The translations under genes were made by a program, and so were the position numbers. Below are positions 52,066-60,573 of a stretch of DNA of 64,000 bases, in pieces. A model generated the notes under the pieces. It did not search any database, was not told the origin of the DNA, and saw only the letters and a list, made by a program, of their open reading frames with translations. The stretch's first letter is position 1, and each line of letters begins with the position of its first letter. The stretch covers positions 1 to 64,000 of the forward strand of contig JAIYAM010000047.1 of NCBI GenBank assembly GCA_027489065.1, in the 5' to 3' direction. Origin of the DNA: Erythrobacteraceae bacterium. Lineage in GTDB: Bacteria; Pseudomonadota; Alphaproteobacteria; Sphingomonadales; Sphingomonadaceae.

Positions 52066-53883
52066 ATGAGCGTGACCGTTCGCCAGATTCACATTGAGAA
52101 CTTTCGCTCCATCCAACGTCTGACGATACCGGCAGAGAAGCTTTCGGTCTTCGTAGGCAAAAATGACAGCGGCAAATCCAATATCCTTCGCGCACTCAAC
52201 CTGTTCTTCAACGGCGTGACTAACCCCGGCAAGGCATTTGACTTCGAGGACGACTACAATCTTTTCGTTCCGGAGCGGGCAAAGACGGCGAAGGAGGTAG
52301 TTGTTCGTTTGGAGCTCAATATACCTGCGTCGTACCACGCGACGAATGGCGAGATCATAGCTTGGGAAAAACGATGGAGAAGTGGCGGGCTGCATTCCGA
52401 TCGTTACTGGGGCTATCGCCTGTCGACGAACCGTCGCGGACGGGAAGTACGGACGCAGGTCGATATACCGGAAAGGTCGAACGCGCATGGCCTACTAAGG
52501 CAAATTGAATTCGAATATGTGCCGGCAATCAAAGACTCGAGCTACTTCGATGACCTTCGCGGACGGATCTACAGCATCATTGCTGAAGTTGCGACCCGGA
52601 CCTTCCGAACCTCAAGTACCGCGTTTGAGGACTCGATCGGAGAACATTTGGCAGACCTTACAACGGGTATCGGAAGCAGCCTCGGCTTTGAAACCCGCCT
52701 CGCGCTGCCGCGTGATCTCAGCCACATATTCCAGCGGCTCGACTTCCTAAGCGGTGCGAAAGGTATTTCGCTCGATCACAGGGGCGATGGGATCAAAACC
52801 CGGCATATCCCACTGATTCTCAAGTTCATGGCCGAGAAGAAGCAATCATTGCAGGTGCGAGGGGCGGCACCCTTCAGTTTCATCTGGGCTTATGAAGAGC
52901 CTGAAAACAACCTCGAGTTTGCAAGCGCCGTCGAGCTTGCCGTACAGCTTGCTGACTTTGCCTCGCGTGGCGTAGCTCAGATCCTTCTCACCACCCACTC
53001 GCCTGTTTTTTACGACCTTGGGGAAACGTGTCCGGAGGGCGTCGTCTGCGCGCATGTCTATCGGGATACGGACGAAGAAGGCACGGCGGTCAGCGAGAAC
53101 GGCTGCGCTGTTGACGAGAAAATGGGGACCATGGCCCTCCTAGCACCTCGTGTGAAGCATCTCGTACATGACGTTCGGGAGCAGGTGGAAGCCAAGCATG
53201 CTGCTGAAATTCTTGCCCAACAGAACCGGCCAAAGATCTTCGTCGAGGGAGAAAGTGACAGGATCGTGCTCGCGCACTGCGCAAGGGTCTTTCATCCGGA
53301 GCGGGTGGGATTTGTGGATTTTGAAACCAAACGTAAAGGCGGGGGACACAGCTACGTCATCGATATGCTGAATGGCTGGCGTTGCCAGCACAAACACGAC
53401 CAAAATGGTCCTCGAGCTGCCGGCATTCTGGACGTAGACGCGGTTCAATTGAAGAATGAATGGAACGCGGGCAGCGGGAATACAGCGTCGGCAAAATGCT
53501 TCTGTTACCCCAAGCCAAATCATGCAGTCGCAGCGCTCAAGGCCGGCTTCCGCCTGCCTGTCACCTTGGAGGTGCTTTACAGCCTCGATGTTTGGCAGTG
53601 GGCGGAAGCACGCGGACTGCTTGAGGATCGGTTGCTTGCCGACACCTATCCGGCTGCGATGGTCGAGGAAATTTTGAAAGGCGGTGCCGCGAATGTCGAG
53701 GTCGATGAGGCATACAGGTTGTACGTTACTAAGCAGTTCCGCACAGGGACTAAAATCGATGTTGCAAATTACGTGGCCGGGCTCGAAGAAGCGCTTACCC
53801 GGTCAGAGTTTGAACGGCTTGGCACTTTGCTTGGTGAGGTATTCGACTATTTGGGTGTGCCGGAGATACCCGTTGCCGGATGA
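52066..53883 (+). CDS. OLD-family ATPase/TOPRIM nuclease
   Basis: A 605-residue protein: ABC-type ATPase domain with VTVRQIHIENFRSI, Walker A GKNDSGKSN (31-39), signature/Walker B region FIWAYEEPENNLEF and the switch histidine in ILLTTHSPVFY. A TOPRIM domain follows from about residue 395, KIFVEGESDRIVL with the conserved Glu, and GILDVDAV supplying aspartates. OLD nucleases cut DNA and act in anti-phage defence. No UvrD-like gene adjoins it, so it is a stand-alone (class 1-like) member rather than a Gabija pair. AGGGGGG precedes the ATG. It lies 258 bases after the DUF4420 gene, probably with its own promoter. Confidence 0.88.
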   Translation: MSVTVRQIHIENFRSIQRLTIPAEKLSVFVGKNDSGKSNILRALNLFFNGVTNPGKAFDFEDDYNLFVPERAKTAKEVVVRLELNIPASYHATNGEIIAWEKRWRSGGLHSDRYWGYRLSTNRRGREVRTQVDIPERSNAHGLLRQIEFEYVPAIKDSSYFDDLRGRIYSIIAEVATRTFRTSSTAFEDSIGEHLADLTTGIGSSLGFETRLALPRDLSHIFQRLDFLSGAKGISLDHRGDGIKTRHIPLILKFMAEKKQSLQVRGAAPFSFIWAYEEPENNLEFASAVELAVQLADFASRGVAQILLTTHSPVFYDLGETCPEGVVCAHVYRDTDEEGTAVSENGCAVDEKMGTMALLAPRVKHLVHDVREQVEAKHAAEILAQQNRPKIFVEGESDRIVLAHCARVFHPERVGFVDFETKRKGGGHSYVIDMLNGWRCQHKHDQNGPRAAGILDVDAVQLKNEWNAGSGNTASAKCFCYPKPNHAVAALKAGFRLPVTLEVLYSLDVWQWAEARGLLEDRLLADTYPAAMVEEILKGGAANVEVDEAYRLYVTKQFRTGTKIDVANYVAGLEEALTRSEFERLGTLLGEVFDYLGVPEIPVAG

Positions 53884-54517
53884 TTTATCCTGCACCTGTT
53901 TTTGGCCTTTAATTTGGTGTTCCAAGAGAGCCACATTGAGCTCTCGTTCATCGCTGAATTAGAAAGCCGACAATTGTGTGACCAGTGTCCAGTGAACCAT
54001 CATATGGCGATACGCAAACTAGGCGCAGAGCGCTGCCCTTCGGGCGACCTGCTCTATCCGCTGGTGCGGACCGGGCCTGTAGTCCCGGCCCATACGGGTG
54101 ACGATCAGGAGCGGGTGCAAGCGGAGCGGGAGTTTCTGGAGGGCGCGCTCTGTCCCGCATGGCTTGTGGCCATGCTCCTGAGGGCGCGGCGTTCCTGAGC
54201 TGACCCGCAGGCGCTCTTGCCTCTCTCATTGCCGGACGCCCGCTGGCCCACTTGGCCCGCGCGCAGGGCGTCCGGCGGCTTCGCGCCGTACAAGGGCGCC
54301 GTTCTTGTGCGGATCGCGGCTGCGATCCTTGTTGGGTAACACCAAGGGCTTTGCCCTCTCGTTCCCAAACCTCAATCGACACCCCCGTGTGGCGGGCTGT
54401 GCCCGCTGGCCCGCGCCAGGGCATCGATTGGGGTTTTCCCTCCCCCTCCCATCCTCGCCGGAAGGCAGAGCCGCATGCCGCGTGACGGATGCGGCTTTGC
54501 CGGATGGAGTTAGAACC
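53884..54517. other. Junction and leader region after the defence block
   Basis: A 634-base stretch without a supported gene. The first 100 bases keep the lower GC of the defence genes; from about 54010 the sequence returns to the GC-rich style of the element backbone. Short GC dyads and a CCCCCGTGTGG sequence similar to the 11-mer upstream of ardC occur. It probably contains the right border of the inserted cargo and the promoter for the operon starting at 54518. Confidence 0.5.
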
Positions 54518-54706
54518 ATGGGTGACCTGATCTTGAATTACCGCGCTTGCGGAGCCGAGTGCCGGGAGGACTGGCTGCGGATGCTGGCGCACGACAATGG
54601 CTTGCCGCTTGTGGCGGTGCAGCAGCTGGCGGACGAGCTGGGCGAGCGCGAGGATTTTGGCGAGCTGGTCCGCCTGTGCGAGTGCGGCGGGAGCCTTGCA
54701 TCATGA
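54518..54706 (+). CDS. Small hypothetical protein of the element backbone
   Basis: A 62-residue acidic, cysteine-containing protein (YRACGAECREDWLRMLAHDNGLPLVAVQQLADELGEREDFGELVRLCECGG). No known domain; the paired Cys at both ends might bind metal. The stop overlaps the following DUF3768 start (ATGA), which supports translation. Similar short genes are typical of sphingomonad plasmid backbones (inference from context). Confidence 0.65.
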   Translation: MGDLILNYRACGAECREDWLRMLAHDNGLPLVAVQQLADELGEREDFGELVRLCECGGSLAS

Positions 54707-55086
54707 GCGGCGCGGTGCTGTCCCGCGCCGAGCGGATTGCGCGGCTCAATGATCTGGCGTGCCGCGCCATGGGCATTGCCTGCGTCGTGGTGGCGACCGA
54801 GGGTGTTCGGGCCTTGTCCGAGGCGGACCAGTCGCGGCTGCGCGAACTGGTCGAGACCTTCGATGCCTTCACGCCCGACAATGATCCCTATGGCGAGCGC
54901 GACTTTGGCGCGATTTATCAGGGGGCGGACGGCGTCTGGTCGACTTCGCGACCCGTCGATGTCGCGGTGACCGTGTTCTGGAAGATCGATGCTTATGACC
55001 GCGCGTTGCGGTTTGGTAGCGAGGACCCCGCCGATCCCGCCGTGACCCGGCGGGTGCTGACCATCATGTTGGCGAGCGAGTATTGA
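54703..55086 (+). CDS. DUF3768 family protein
   Basis: A 127-residue protein with the family core LSEADQSRLRELVETFDAFTPDNDPYGERDFGAI and the closing VFWKIDAYDRALRFGSEDPADPAVTRRVLTIMLASEY. DUF3768 proteins are common on alphaproteobacterial conjugative plasmids and integrative elements; biochemical function is unknown. It is translationally coupled to the small gene before it and directly followed, after one base, by the next gene. Confidence 0.88.
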   Translation: MSGAVLSRAERIARLNDLACRAMGIACVVVATEGVRALSEADQSRLRELVETFDAFTPDNDPYGERDFGAIYQGADGVWSTSRPVDVAVTVFWKIDAYDRALRFGSEDPADPAVTRRVLTIMLASEY

Positions 55087-55087
55087 T

Positions 55088-55495
55088 ATGGCTGCCCGCT
55101 CCCACACGGTGGAACCCTCGCGCCTTGCTTTCGGTGTGTGGTGCCACGACACCGACAAGCATCTTGGCGAAGGCGATATTCGTGCCAGCTACAGCGCCGA
55201 CCGCATCGGCATGGGTCAGCCTATCCGTAAGCCATTTCGATACAGTGATGAGCTCTGGGTCTGTGTCGGCACAGGCCTAGCCGGAGCCGAGGCCTACCGG
55301 CTTGTGCACCCATCTCTCTACAGCGGCACGCCGCACAGCTATCATGATCGGTGCCGCGATGGTGATCGCGCGCGGGGCGATCGGGCGGGCTTTTATGACG
55401 GCATCGTCGTTCGTCACAGCGGACGGGAGCTTGTGATGGCCGGTCCGCCCGTCACCTTCGTGGCGGGCGAAGAGTCGCAGCTGTCCCTGTTCTGA
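55088..55495 (+). CDS. Hypothetical protein of the element backbone
   Basis: A 135-residue soluble protein, rich in His, Tyr and Asp (LAFGVWCHDTDKHLGEGDIRASYSADRIG, HPSLYSGTPHSYHDRCRDGDR). No catalytic motif or membrane segment is recognised. It is the third gene of the 54518-55495 operon, starting one base after the DUF3768 stop, and carries the GC-rich codon use of the backbone. Confidence 0.65.
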   Translation: MAARSHTVEPSRLAFGVWCHDTDKHLGEGDIRASYSADRIGMGQPIRKPFRYSDELWVCVGTGLAGAEAYRLVHPSLYSGTPHSYHDRCRDGDRARGDRAGFYDGIVVRHSGRELVMAGPPVTFVAGEESQLSLF

Positions 55496-55524
55496 TGTGA
55501 TGGCCGGGCGCGCCGCCTGACACG

Positions 55525-56355
55525 TCAGGCGGCGCGGTGATCCACAAAGCAGTGTTCATTGTGCCAGTCGAGAAAGGCTGGCTCCGGATCGAACCGCGCT
55601 GCTTGGCGCAGCGTCGCTTTCTCGAATTGCTGGAAATAGTCGCGGGTCTCGCGGCTGCGGCTGTCGCGCAGCTGCCGGGAGACATGGATGCGGCGGGCGC
55701 GGTCCACTGTGATAAGCCCGCGATCGAAGGCGCGGTCGAGCGTCGCTGACAGCAGCAAGCCACTGGCAGGATTGTGGCGGTTCTGGCTGTCCTTGCCCCA
55801 CGGCTTGATATGGCTGGCGGTCAGCAGGCGGGGGTCCGCAATGCCGGTGATGCAGCACGCCTCTTCGTAATTTGCCAGCACTGCGCGCCGGAAGAAGTCC
55901 TGGCCGACCCGCTGGTTCACTATCGCCTGCGTGGTGGACTCGCCTTGCCACGGTTCGAATCTGAATTCGCTGCGGTTGTCGTGGAGGCGCTGGCTGATGG
56001 GAGGCACCGATTGTGCCGATGCAATCTGGCGGTCGACCTGGCTGGACCACAGCTCTTCGGCCCGCGCCACAAGGCCTGACCAATCCTGCCCGAATTCGGC
56101 ATAGGTGGCGCGGTCGAGCTTCGATGCACCTTCCAGCCCCTTGCGCCCGCTTTCGGTAATCTTCGGATCTAGGCTGGCAAAGTTGCATAGCTTCATCGCC
56201 ACCGAGCTGCTCGACCGGTCAATGGCGGCGGCCAGCGTCTGGATTTCAGGATTGCCCGAGTGCAGTTTCCCGAACGGCAGCTGGAAATAGAGGTAGAGCG
56301 CGAGCACCGTCTCCTCTTCGCTCCAGCGTTTTCGCGCGGTGCCTTCCATTGCCAT
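55525..56355 (-). CDS. HNH endonuclease
   Basis: A 276-residue protein: an N-terminal helical region (MEGTARKRWSEEETVLALYLYFQLPFGKLHSGNPEIQTLAAAIDRSSSSVAMKLCNF), which looks like a DNA-binding HTH, and a C-terminal HNH domain CCITGIADPRLLTASHIKPWGKDSQNRHNPASGLLLSATLDRAFDRGLI. This matches the group of putative HNH restriction endonucleases found alone in many genomes. It is on the opposite strand to the flanking backbone operons, as expected for an inserted cargo gene, although its GC content is similar. No methyltransferase pairs with it directly. Confidence 0.88.
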   Translation of the reverse strand: MAMEGTARKRWSEEETVLALYLYFQLPFGKLHSGNPEIQTLAAAIDRSSSSVAMKLCNFASLDPKITESGRKGLEGASKLDRATYAEFGQDWSGLVARAEELWSSQVDRQIASAQSVPPISQRLHDNRSEFRFEPWQGESTTQAIVNQRVGQDFFRRAVLANYEEACCITGIADPRLLTASHIKPWGKDSQNRHNPASGLLLSATLDRAFDRGLITVDRARRIHVSRQLRDSRSRETRDYFQQFEKATLRQAARFDPEPAFLDWHNEHCFVDHRAA

Positions 56356-56593
56356 GACAAGGGTTTGGGGCAGAGCACGGCGGTGTGCAAGCGGGGGATC
56401 AAGGGGGTGGCCCTGATGCCCTTCGGTCTGGCGGCTTCGTTTTGAGCACCCGCACTGGCCGCGCGCGATCGAGGGTCAATGTCCGGCCCGCGCCGGTTCC
56501 TTGCAGTCTCCCGTGTTGGACATGACCCCGCGTCCTTCGCCGCGCGGCCTTCCTGTCTGGTGCAACGAGCCACCAACACGAAAGGAACATCCC

Positions 56594-56836
56594 ATGGCCC
56601 GCACTACCCAAGCATCCGCACCCGCCACCGCGACCGAGCCCAAGGCTCCGGATTTCATTGCCTGGCATGTCAGCAATCGCGGCGACAAAGCTTTCTGGAC
56701 CAAGGTCGGAGCCGCCTGGTTCCACCGTGACCGCAGGGGCCTGTCGCTCGAGCTCGAGGTCGTCCCGATCAATGGCCGGATCGTCCTGCGCACGCCGCTC
56801 GACGATGAGGCGAGGGAGGGGCAGCCGGGCGCTTAG
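56594..56836 (+). CDS. Small conserved plasmid-type protein
   Basis: An 80-residue protein with an Ala/Thr-rich N-terminus and a compact beta-rich core, FIAWHVSNRGDKAFWTKVGAAWFHRDRRGLSLELEVVPINGRIVLRTP. Proteins with this core (AAWxHxDxxGxxLxLxxxPxxGRIVLR) are widespread on sphingomonad and rhizobial plasmids near transfer genes; function unknown. GAAAGGAACAT precedes the ATG. Upstream, CTCCCGTGTTG (56508-56518) is shared with the ardC leader. Confidence 0.75.
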   Translation: MARTTQASAPATATEPKAPDFIAWHVSNRGDKAFWTKVGAAWFHRDRRGLSLELEVVPINGRIVLRTPLDDEAREGQPGA

Positions 56837-57114
56837 CGCCCGGCGATGCCGGTGGTCAGATGTCGGATGCAGTGTCGGCAGCCGTATCGTGATCGGAATG
56901 ACTGCGTTGCCGGCGGAATGGCGAAATCTGGGACTCTGCCGACGTTCACCCTCGCTCGATTGAAAGGCCGCAATCGACAGAAGCGGGCATTAGCGAATGG
57001 GGCGAGGCTTGCCGTGGATGCCCCATTTGGGGCCGAGATGCGCGCAAGCCGGCCCTAGCCAGCGGCGCTAACTAGCGGCGAATTCGAGTCGTGGGCGGTT
57101 GCAGCACCTATGGG

Positions 57115-58515
57115 CTAAGCCTTCCAATGGCCGCCGAGGCGCTGCTGTGCGTCGGCTTCTAACACAAGAAACGGCTGGATGAGCGGCGGAGGAGCAGTCG
57201 GCAGGATGCCGCGGAAGTCGGTGGTCTCATCGAAGGCCCAGCCCTGATCAGGGGGGCTCTCCGGTGCGAGAAAGTGGGAATAGACGTATTCCAGCGGCGT
57301 TTGGCCCGGATCGAATTCGCTCATCGAGGCCACAATGCGCTGATGCCGCAGTTCCTCCACGGCGTCACCCTCGACGGCCTCGAAGCCCACATGAATGATA
57401 CCGGGACGGTCGAGGGGTAGTTGGCCGATTCCATCCGCGACCTTCCGCAGCACATCGCGGGCCCGCCCCGAGATTGATGTCGGCGCCAACGGCGTCCACT
57501 CCAGGATCGTCGCGTAGTCGCACTCCGCTACATACCGGGGGTTGTCTGCATACTTAATCCGCATCGAGCTGATCATGCTCTGGTGCCGCTTGTATCTCCC
57601 TGTGAGGAGTTCTGCGAGGCGCGTGCTTCCGTTCAGCACCATGCTATACTCGAGCTCCTTCTGGAGCGGTCCCAGGTCAAGCCGTCCGATGCGCCCCCGA
57701 CCTTTCTCGTCCCCCCATTCGAAGACCTGATCGGGAGCGAGCTGCCAAGCCTGCGTCTTGCGCGTGAGATAGTCGTCCGGCACATCAGCTACCGGCACCA
57801 GAAACTCGATCTGGGCAAACGTGCTGCACAGGATGCTCGCCAAGTGCGCGCTTGAAGGCCCCCAGAGGGTGCGGACGCGACCGCGCTCGCGCTCGCCGAA
57901 CTCGCTCACCTCCATACGCTTGCACTCGACCGCGTAGTCGCGACCGTGCAGGGTGACGTCCATGTCGTGCGTGCGCGGGCCACCTCGTTGTTCGGGGACG
58001 AAGACAACCTTGCCACCGGCCCGGGCGTAGGCCGCTGCAACGAGCAGTTCGAAGAACGGTCCATTCGGTTGCGCCCGTTCGGAGCCGACCATCCGCGCGA
58101 CTCGCTCCTCGATGCCGCCCACTGCTTGGAGCAGGTCGAGATTGCGGCCTATCGCAGCGAACACCGGCACAATCCTAGAGCCGAAAACCGGATCGTAGTT
58201 CCACACATGGTCGATGGAGGCTTCCGCCAGGAACAGGTGATAGGCGAAGCTATCCCGTGCATCGAAGAACCTGCCGGTCGTCCCCGGCTCAGCACCGTTG
58301 ATGATAAGCTGATAGACACGCTGCGCAGCAGCGAGACGACGCTGACGCCACTCTGCAGGTTTGATATAACCTCGAAGCCATTCGACGGCTCGGCGGACAT
58401 CGGGATGATCCGGCCACCATTCAGGGCGATCACCATCGAAATCGAAGAAGTCCTCCGGGATTTCGAAGTCCTTCTTCCAGCCTCTGCTACCTTGCCCCGC
58501 AGTTAGCTTGGTCAT
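57115..58515 (-). CDS. PD-(D/E)XK nuclease-like protein of a two-gene operon
   Basis: A 466-residue soluble protein I cannot assign to a named family. A nuclease core is visible: E156 in GPFFELLVAAAYARAGG, D184/D186 in PRTHDMDVTL and E197-x-K199 in GRDYAVECKR, the E-D-ExK order of PD-(D/E)XK enzymes of the Mrr/Holliday-junction type. The N-terminal 140 residues are helical (DVRRAVEWLRGYIKPAEWRQRRLAAAQRVYQL). The ATG at 58515 overlaps the stop of the HNH/zinc-ribbon gene by four bases, showing coupled translation and a joint function, most likely DNA cleavage in defence (inference). Confidence 0.75.
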   Translation of the reverse strand: MTKLTAGQGSRGWKKDFEIPEDFFDFDGDRPEWWPDHPDVRRAVEWLRGYIKPAEWRQRRLAAAQRVYQLIINGAEPGTTGRFFDARDSFAYHLFLAEASIDHVWNYDPVFGSRIVPVFAAIGRNLDLLQAVGGIEERVARMVGSERAQPNGPFFELLVAAAYARAGGKVVFVPEQRGGPRTHDMDVTLHGRDYAVECKRMEVSEFGERERGRVRTLWGPSSAHLASILCSTFAQIEFLVPVADVPDDYLTRKTQAWQLAPDQVFEWGDEKGRGRIGRLDLGPLQKELEYSMVLNGSTRLAELLTGRYKRHQSMISSMRIKYADNPRYVAECDYATILEWTPLAPTSISGRARDVLRKVADGIGQLPLDRPGIIHVGFEAVEGDAVEELRHQRIVASMSEFDPGQTPLEYVYSHFLAPESPPDQGWAFDETTDFRGILPTAPPPLIQPFLVLEADAQQRLGGHWKA

Positions 58516-60038
58516 CGATATTCCCGCGGATCGACCTGATCGGCGAACCTGCGCTCCATCTCGCCCTCGCCTCCGCAGGCCCTGCACTCGTCACGATGAT
58601 TGACGTCGTTCTCGCAAACCGGGCAATCCACTAGCGCGTATTCACTGATGTCGATCCGATCGAGAAATCTCCGCTCGAAGCTGCCTTCGCCATTGCACGC
58701 GGGACAGTCATCACCTCGAAGCCGTCGGCTACCCTTGCACACCGGGCAGTCGACGAGATTGTAGTCGCGCAGGTCGATCTCGTCCGCGTCGCGCCTTAGC
58801 ATCTTGCGTTCGCCGTGGCAGGCGAGGCAGTCAGAGCCGTCGTGTCTGCCTGATCCACCACAAAGTGGACAATTGACTACCTGATACTCTCGGTGATCGA
58901 GCATGTCGGCGTAGCGGCGCTCCATCGCACCCTCGCCGTAGCATGCCCGGCACTCCTCACCGAAATAGGTCCGCGCTCCCTCGCAGATCGGGCAGGTGAC
59001 GTTGGAATAGTCCCGGACATCGATCCAATCGGCGTGCCGCTGCTCCATGCGTCCATCTCCGCCGCAAGCCGTGCAGGGTTCGCCATCATGCGTGCCCTCC
59101 CCTTCGCAGAGGGGGCATTTGACGATCCGGAACTGACTCAGGTCGACGCGATCCCGAACCTCGAGCGCTACCTCCCGGTCGCCATCGCAGACGGGACAGT
59201 CTCCACCGTTGTAGATGCCGGTCGCCTCACACAGCGGGCACGCGACCATGCCCATGGCGGCAACATATTCGACTCGAACTGCGGCGGCCCGGTTCAAGCG
59301 CGTCCGAACGGAGGCGCTGCTCGACGACAGGTCGGCGACATCAGTCGAGATTTTCTGGAACTGTGCAAAGTGCTTGTCGGCTTCCGAGACCGGCGCCAAC
59401 GATGGAAGGTCCGCGAGGATTTTCACCGCGAGGGCTTCAACGGCCTCGATCTGCTCCGAGCTACTAGCCTTCTCGAGCTGTTTCGAGAGCATGTCGCAAC
59501 TCTCTAGCACCCCCAGCAGCTTGACGCTGAGCTTTGCCTGCATCCTCCACTGTCTCACCCTGAACTTGCGCAGGATCCGCTTGTGATCGACGACGAAATC
59601 TGCGTCCTCCGATCTGGGCCCATAATGCCCCTTGTCGTAAGCGGTGTGGTGATTGGCGCACAACCAGAGCAGGTTCTCCGGGTGATTGCTCTGGGTCTTC
59701 GCCACGGGCTCGAGATGGGCCGCCTCGCATTTGTTGCCGTGCTGGCAGCAGATCGCGCATTCCCCGTTGGCCTCGAACTTGATCTCCTCTCGGATCTTGG
59801 TCGGGATTCCGGGTCGCTTACCAGACTTGCCCGGCCAAGGCTGACGCAGGAACGCGTCGAAGGACAGTAGCTCCTCACGGTCGTAGAAGACGCAGTCATC
59901 TTCCTTCCGCGCGACCTTCAGCTTGGTCTTGATGCCAGTCTTAGGTGCGTAACTCGTCAGCCAACGGAGTAGGTCGGGGGACATCGCGACAAGTGCCGCG
60001 GCTTCGTATTCACTTATGATCTTAGGCGCTTCCGCCAT
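58512..60038 (-). CDS. HNH endonuclease with six tandem zinc-ribbon repeats
   Basis: A 508-residue modular protein. Residues 1-70 look like a small winged-helix domain (SEYEAAALVAMSPDLLRWL, FYDREELLSFDAFL). Residues 92-140 are an HNH nuclease: CAICC (94-98), AAHLEP with H108, WLCANHHTAYDKGH (126-138). A helical linker leads to six repeats from 265 to 508, period 41 residues, each CPxC-x9/10-CxxC-G (as in DnaJ zinc ribbons) followed by ERRxxDxIDxREY. The ATG at 60038 follows GGAGAA by nine bases; a GTG eleven codons upstream is less likely. It is coupled to the PD-(D/E)XK gene downstream. Confidence 0.85.
   Translation of the reverse strand: MAEAPKIISEYEAAALVAMSPDLLRWLTSYAPKTGIKTKLKVARKEDDCVFYDREELLSFDAFLRQPWPGKSGKRPGIPTKIREEIKFEANGECAICCQHGNKCEAAHLEPVAKTQSNHPENLLWLCANHHTAYDKGHYGPRSEDADFVVDHKRILRKFRVRQWRMQAKLSVKLLGVLESCDMLSKQLEKASSSEQIEAVEALAVKILADLPSLAPVSEADKHFAQFQKISTDVADLSSSSASVRTRLNRAAAVRVEYVAAMGMVACPLCEATGIYNGGDCPVCDGDREVALEVRDRVDLSQFRIVKCPLCEGEGTHDGEPCTACGGDGRMEQRHADWIDVRDYSNVTCPICEGARTYFGEECRACYGEGAMERRYADMLDHREYQVVNCPLCGGSGRHDGSDCLACHGERKMLRRDADEIDLRDYNLVDCPVCKGSRRLRGDDCPACNGEGSFERRFLDRIDISEYALVDCPVCENDVNHRDECRACGGEGEMERRFADQVDPREYR
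58515..59246 (-). repeat. Six coding tandem repeats of 123 bp
   Basis: The 3' half of the HNH/zinc-ribbon gene consists of five units of 123 bp and a final one of 117 bp. Every unit encodes two CxxC knuckles and a charged linker. Third-position differences between units are frequent, so the array is old or under selection for protein sequence rather than a recent slippage product. Confidence 0.85.
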
Positions 60039-60071
60039 AAGCGTCGTTTCTCCAACCTCATTTGGTCTCAC

Positions 60072-60573
60072 GTTACCGAACTAGGCCGGTGGGCGATAGA
60101 AATCTATCTTCATTCCGCGCCGTTGCGTCTCCCTTGTGCTAGGCACCTGAATGAATGGCAGCTTCCCGGAACGACGACCCGACCATTTAACGGCGTCAAT
60201 GGGGCGCACTTCTGTCCGGCTGCATCACGGCTGCCGAATGGCTAGTCTTGGCCAGAGCGGCCGTCCCCCCACCGATCGATTAATGGCGTGAACTGGTCGA
60301 CTGCCGCCGAATCCAAACGCCGCATTGTGGGGCGAAGCCGTCATTCCCGCGCGGCTGGTTCAGCGGCAGGTCCATTGCCAAAACCCGACATACGACGAGC
60401 GCTCCACTGGCTAGGAATTGCGCCCACAACCGGGCCGGCTGATGTCAGAAGGCTGCCGATCACGCTGCTGCGAGAGCGGACATCGTTCAACGCGGCCCCT
60501 GAATGGGTCTATCAGGCCCCTAGCCTCTAGCGCTTTAAAGTTGGTGCGGATTGAATGCGGAACCGCGTAACTC
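60072..60573. other. Intergenic region
   Basis: About 500 bases between the start of the HNH/zinc-ribbon operon and the end of a small minus-strand gene. It should contain the promoter of the nuclease operon. Short open frames here have no ribosome-binding site or recognisable sequence; nothing else is seen. Confidence 0.45.

Noticed and set aside
47922-53883. Gabija-type system from the OLD nuclease and a helicase-like neighbour
   Set aside because: The neighbouring ATPase is a Z1 protein lying upstream, not a UvrD/GajB-type helicase directly downstream of the OLD gene.
53902-54198. A 98-codon plus-strand frame after the OLD gene
   Set aside because: Composition changes inside it, no ribosome-binding site and no family features; it spans the cargo-backbone junction.
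58515-59246. Regular repeats suggesting a CRISPR array
   Set aside because: The period of 123 bp is in frame within a protein-coding gene and encodes zinc-ribbon units; there are no short identical repeats with unique spacers.
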